Shown piece by piece: positions 20,716-22,287 of a stretch of 22,287 nt of DNA. Within the stretch, counting starts at the first letter, position 1. Each line of letters starts with the position of its first letter. The translations under genes and the position numbers were made by a program. Under the pieces are notes generated by a model. It searched no databases, was not told the origin of the DNA, and worked only from the letters and a program-made list of their open reading frames with translations. Origin of the DNA: Myxococcales bacterium (GTDB taxonomy: Bacteria > Myxococcota_A > Bradymonadia > UBA4248); the NCBI GenBank assembly GCA_004554395.1, contig SFMP01000043.1, positions 1 through 22,287 of the forward strand, read 5' to 3'.

Positions 20716-22287
20716 ATGCTTGACAGATCCAAGTACAAAAACACTTATTTCTTCCACAAAGGCGTAAAATTCCCCGAATTTGAAGGCGTCTCCAAAGACG
20801 AACTCAAAGAATTGTTGGGTGGCAAAGGCTACGGCCTCTATTTGATGCACTGCGTCCTCGACATCCGTTGCCCGGTCGTCGTCAACGTTCCGACGTTCCA
20901 TGCAAACGATCTCGAAAACGGCCACATGAAAAAAGCCCTTCAAGACGAAATCATGCAACGCCTCGAAGAAATGGAAAAAGTTTCTGGGAAGACGTTTGGC
21001 GACACGAAGAATCCCCTTCTCGTTTCCGCACGTTCTGGCGCCAAATACTCGATGCCAGGCATGATGGACACCATCTTGAACATCGGTCTCACCGACAAAA
21101 TCGTCGACGCACTCGCCACGGGCGAACAAGCGCGTTTCTGGCTCGATAGCTACCGTCGTTTGCTCCAAATGTACGGCGACGTCGTCGAACAAATCAAAGA
21201 CGAAAACGGCGAAGATCCGTTCGAAGAAACGCTCACGGAATTCAAAAAAGAAAAAGGCGCAAAGACCGACCTCGACCTTACCGCCGACGACTTGCGCGAA
21301 CTCATCACCAAGTACAAAGCCATCTACGCCAAGTATGGCCATGAATTCCCGCAAGATCCGAAAAAACAAGTCATGGCTTCCGCCGAAGCCGTCTTCCGTT
21401 CCTGGAACAACGAACGCGCCATCTTCACGCGTAAATTGGAAGGCATCCCCGATAGCTTGGGCACCGCCGTCAACATTCAGGAAATGGTCTTTGGTAACCG
21501 CACGCCGCGTTCCGCCACGGGCGTTTACTTCACGCGCGACAAAGTCACCGGCATCAAACACGATATCCTCGACGGCACCGTCCTCTTCCAAGCTCAAGGC
21601 GAAGACGTCGTCGCCGGTATCCGCAACAGCCTACCCATCGAAGCCCTGCGCGATCACGCCGATCCCGCTTTCCACGCCATCTACGAAGAACTCAAAGCAA
21701 CGGGCGACAAACTCGAACACAAATGCCGCGACATGCAAGATACCGAGTTCACGATCGAAGAAGTCAACGGCGTGCCGACGCTCTACTTCCTCCAGATCCG
21801 CGATGGCAAGCGTTCGGCTAAGGCTGAATCCGTGATCGCCTACAACCTCGTCAAAGAAGGCATCCTCACGAAAGAAGAAGCCATCTGCAAAGTGAACCCC
21901 GAACGTTTCGAAGAGCTCCTCTTCCCGCAGATCGAGCCGAAAGACCGCAAGGCCGCCACGATGATCGCCAAGGGTTCCGCTGCTTCCCCGGGCGCTGCCT
22001 GTGGTAAAGTCTGCTTCACGCAGGACGAAGCCCTTGCCGCCAAGGCCAACAAAGAAGATGCTATCCTCGTGACCGTCATGACGAGCCAGGAAGATGTCAA
22101 GGGCATGAAGGCCAGCCGTGGTATTCTGACCACCACCGGTACGAAGGTTTCCCACGCCGCCATCATGGCGACCGCATGGGGCATTCCTGCCGTCGTCGGT
22201 GCTTCCGAAATCACGATCGACAAAGCCGCCGGTACCTTCAGCTGCAACGGCCACACCGTAAAACGTGGTGATTACATCACGATTTCC
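20716..22287 (+). CDS. ppdK: Pyruvate phosphate dikinase, 5' part
   Basis: PPDK interconverts pyruvate, ATP and phosphate with phosphoenolpyruvate, AMP and pyrophosphate, linking glycolysis and gluconeogenesis in the cytoplasm. The first 524 codons are present; the family usually has about 870-900, so the C-terminal PEP/pyruvate domain is outside. Seen are LLGGKG (33-38), VSARSGAKYSMPGMMDTI (103-120), FGNRTPRSATGVYFTR (259-274), AQGEDVVAGIR (293-303), LQIRDGKR (359-366) and the phosphohistidine segment with His480 in VSHAAIM. Around that His the sequence reads TTTGTKVSHAAIMATAWG, whereas most PPDKs have GGMTSHAAVVARG, so it is a divergent clade or a related dikinase. The ATG has AAAGGAG 11 bases upstream; an in-frame GTG at 20707 is too close. 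Likely highly expressed and transcribed alone. Confidence 0.9.
   Translation, partial: MLDRSKYKNTYFFHKGVKFPEFEGVSKDELKELLGGKGYGLYLMHCVLDIRCPVVVNVPTFHANDLENGHMKKALQDEIMQRLEEMEKVSGKTFGDTKNPLLVSARSGAKYSMPGMMDTILNIGLTDKIVDALATGEQARFWLDSYRRLLQMYGDVVEQIKDENGEDPFEETLTEFKKEKGAKTDLDLTADDLRELITKYKAIYAKYGHEFPQDPKKQVMASAEAVFRSWNNERAIFTRKLEGIPDSLGTAVNIQEMVFGNRTPRSATGVYFTRDKVTGIKHDILDGTVLFQAQGEDVVAGIRNSLPIEALRDHADPAFHAIYEELKATGDKLEHKCRDMQDTEFTIEEVNGVPTLYFLQIRDGKRSAKAESVIAYNLVKEGILTKEEAICKVNPERFEELLFPQIEPKDRKAATMIAKGSAASPGAACGKVCFTQDEALAAKANKEDAILVTVMTSQEDVKGMKASRGILTTTGTKVSHAAIMATAWGIPAVVGASEITIDKAAGTFSCNGHTVKRGDYITIS

Noticed and set aside
20578..21597. 339-codon minus-strand frame opposite ppdK
   Set aside because: It is antisense to a gene with clear PPDK motifs, and its Phe/Asp/Val-rich composition is that of a reverse frame.

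Overview
The window looks like chromosomal DNA of a Gram-negative bacterium with moderately high GC. It carries several lipoprotein signals, a TolC-type outer-membrane protein and an ExbD/TolR protein, so two membranes are expected. One secreted protein (13924-14583) has a short cysteine pattern (Cys-x5-Cys-x5-Cys-x4-Cys around Asn/Asp and Gly) that is common in surface proteins of Myxococcota and related deltaproteobacterial lineages. Large unrecognised lipoproteins and a giant uncharacterised protein fit the same group. This taxonomic placement is an inference from style, not from a marker gene.

Left part, all on the minus strand (6821 down to 130): ribA (GTP cyclohydrolase II), panB and panC (pantothenate synthesis), an unrecognised cysteine-rich 398-residue protein, an unrecognised lipoprotein, then an ABC ATPase and its six-helix permease. 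ribA-panB-panC are tightly spaced and probably one transcription unit. The lipoprotein-ATPase-permease group is probably another, or a continuation of the first.

Centre: a 656-base divergent intergenic region (6822-7477) holds an array of short palindromes. A 722-residue lipoprotein gene follows on the plus strand and ends in a clear rho-independent terminator.

Right part, all on the plus strand (9959-20204): exbD, tolC, a ZIP-type metal transporter fused to a second membrane module with a histidine-rich repeat, a DUF192 lipoprotein, a 1583-residue protein with a serine-hydrolase-like C-terminus, and a DtxR/MntR-type metal-dependent regulator with a FeoA domain. The stop and start codons of tolC, zip and DUF192 overlap. 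A good promoter lies upstream of exbD and no obvious terminator interrupts the run. I read this as a candidate metal-handling and envelope locus that carries its own metal sensor. The 3' end of the window holds the first 524 codons of a divergent pyruvate phosphate dikinase with a long structured leader.

The most unusual non-coding feature is a family of intergenic arrays at 1-100, 7048-7147 and 20305-20484. Palindromes of the form TAT-stem-loop-stem-ATA recur with spacers that are mostly exactly 17 bases. Stems are preserved while loops vary. The arrays at 7.1 kb and 20.4 kb are close homologues in opposite orientation and flank the lipoprotein plus metal locus.
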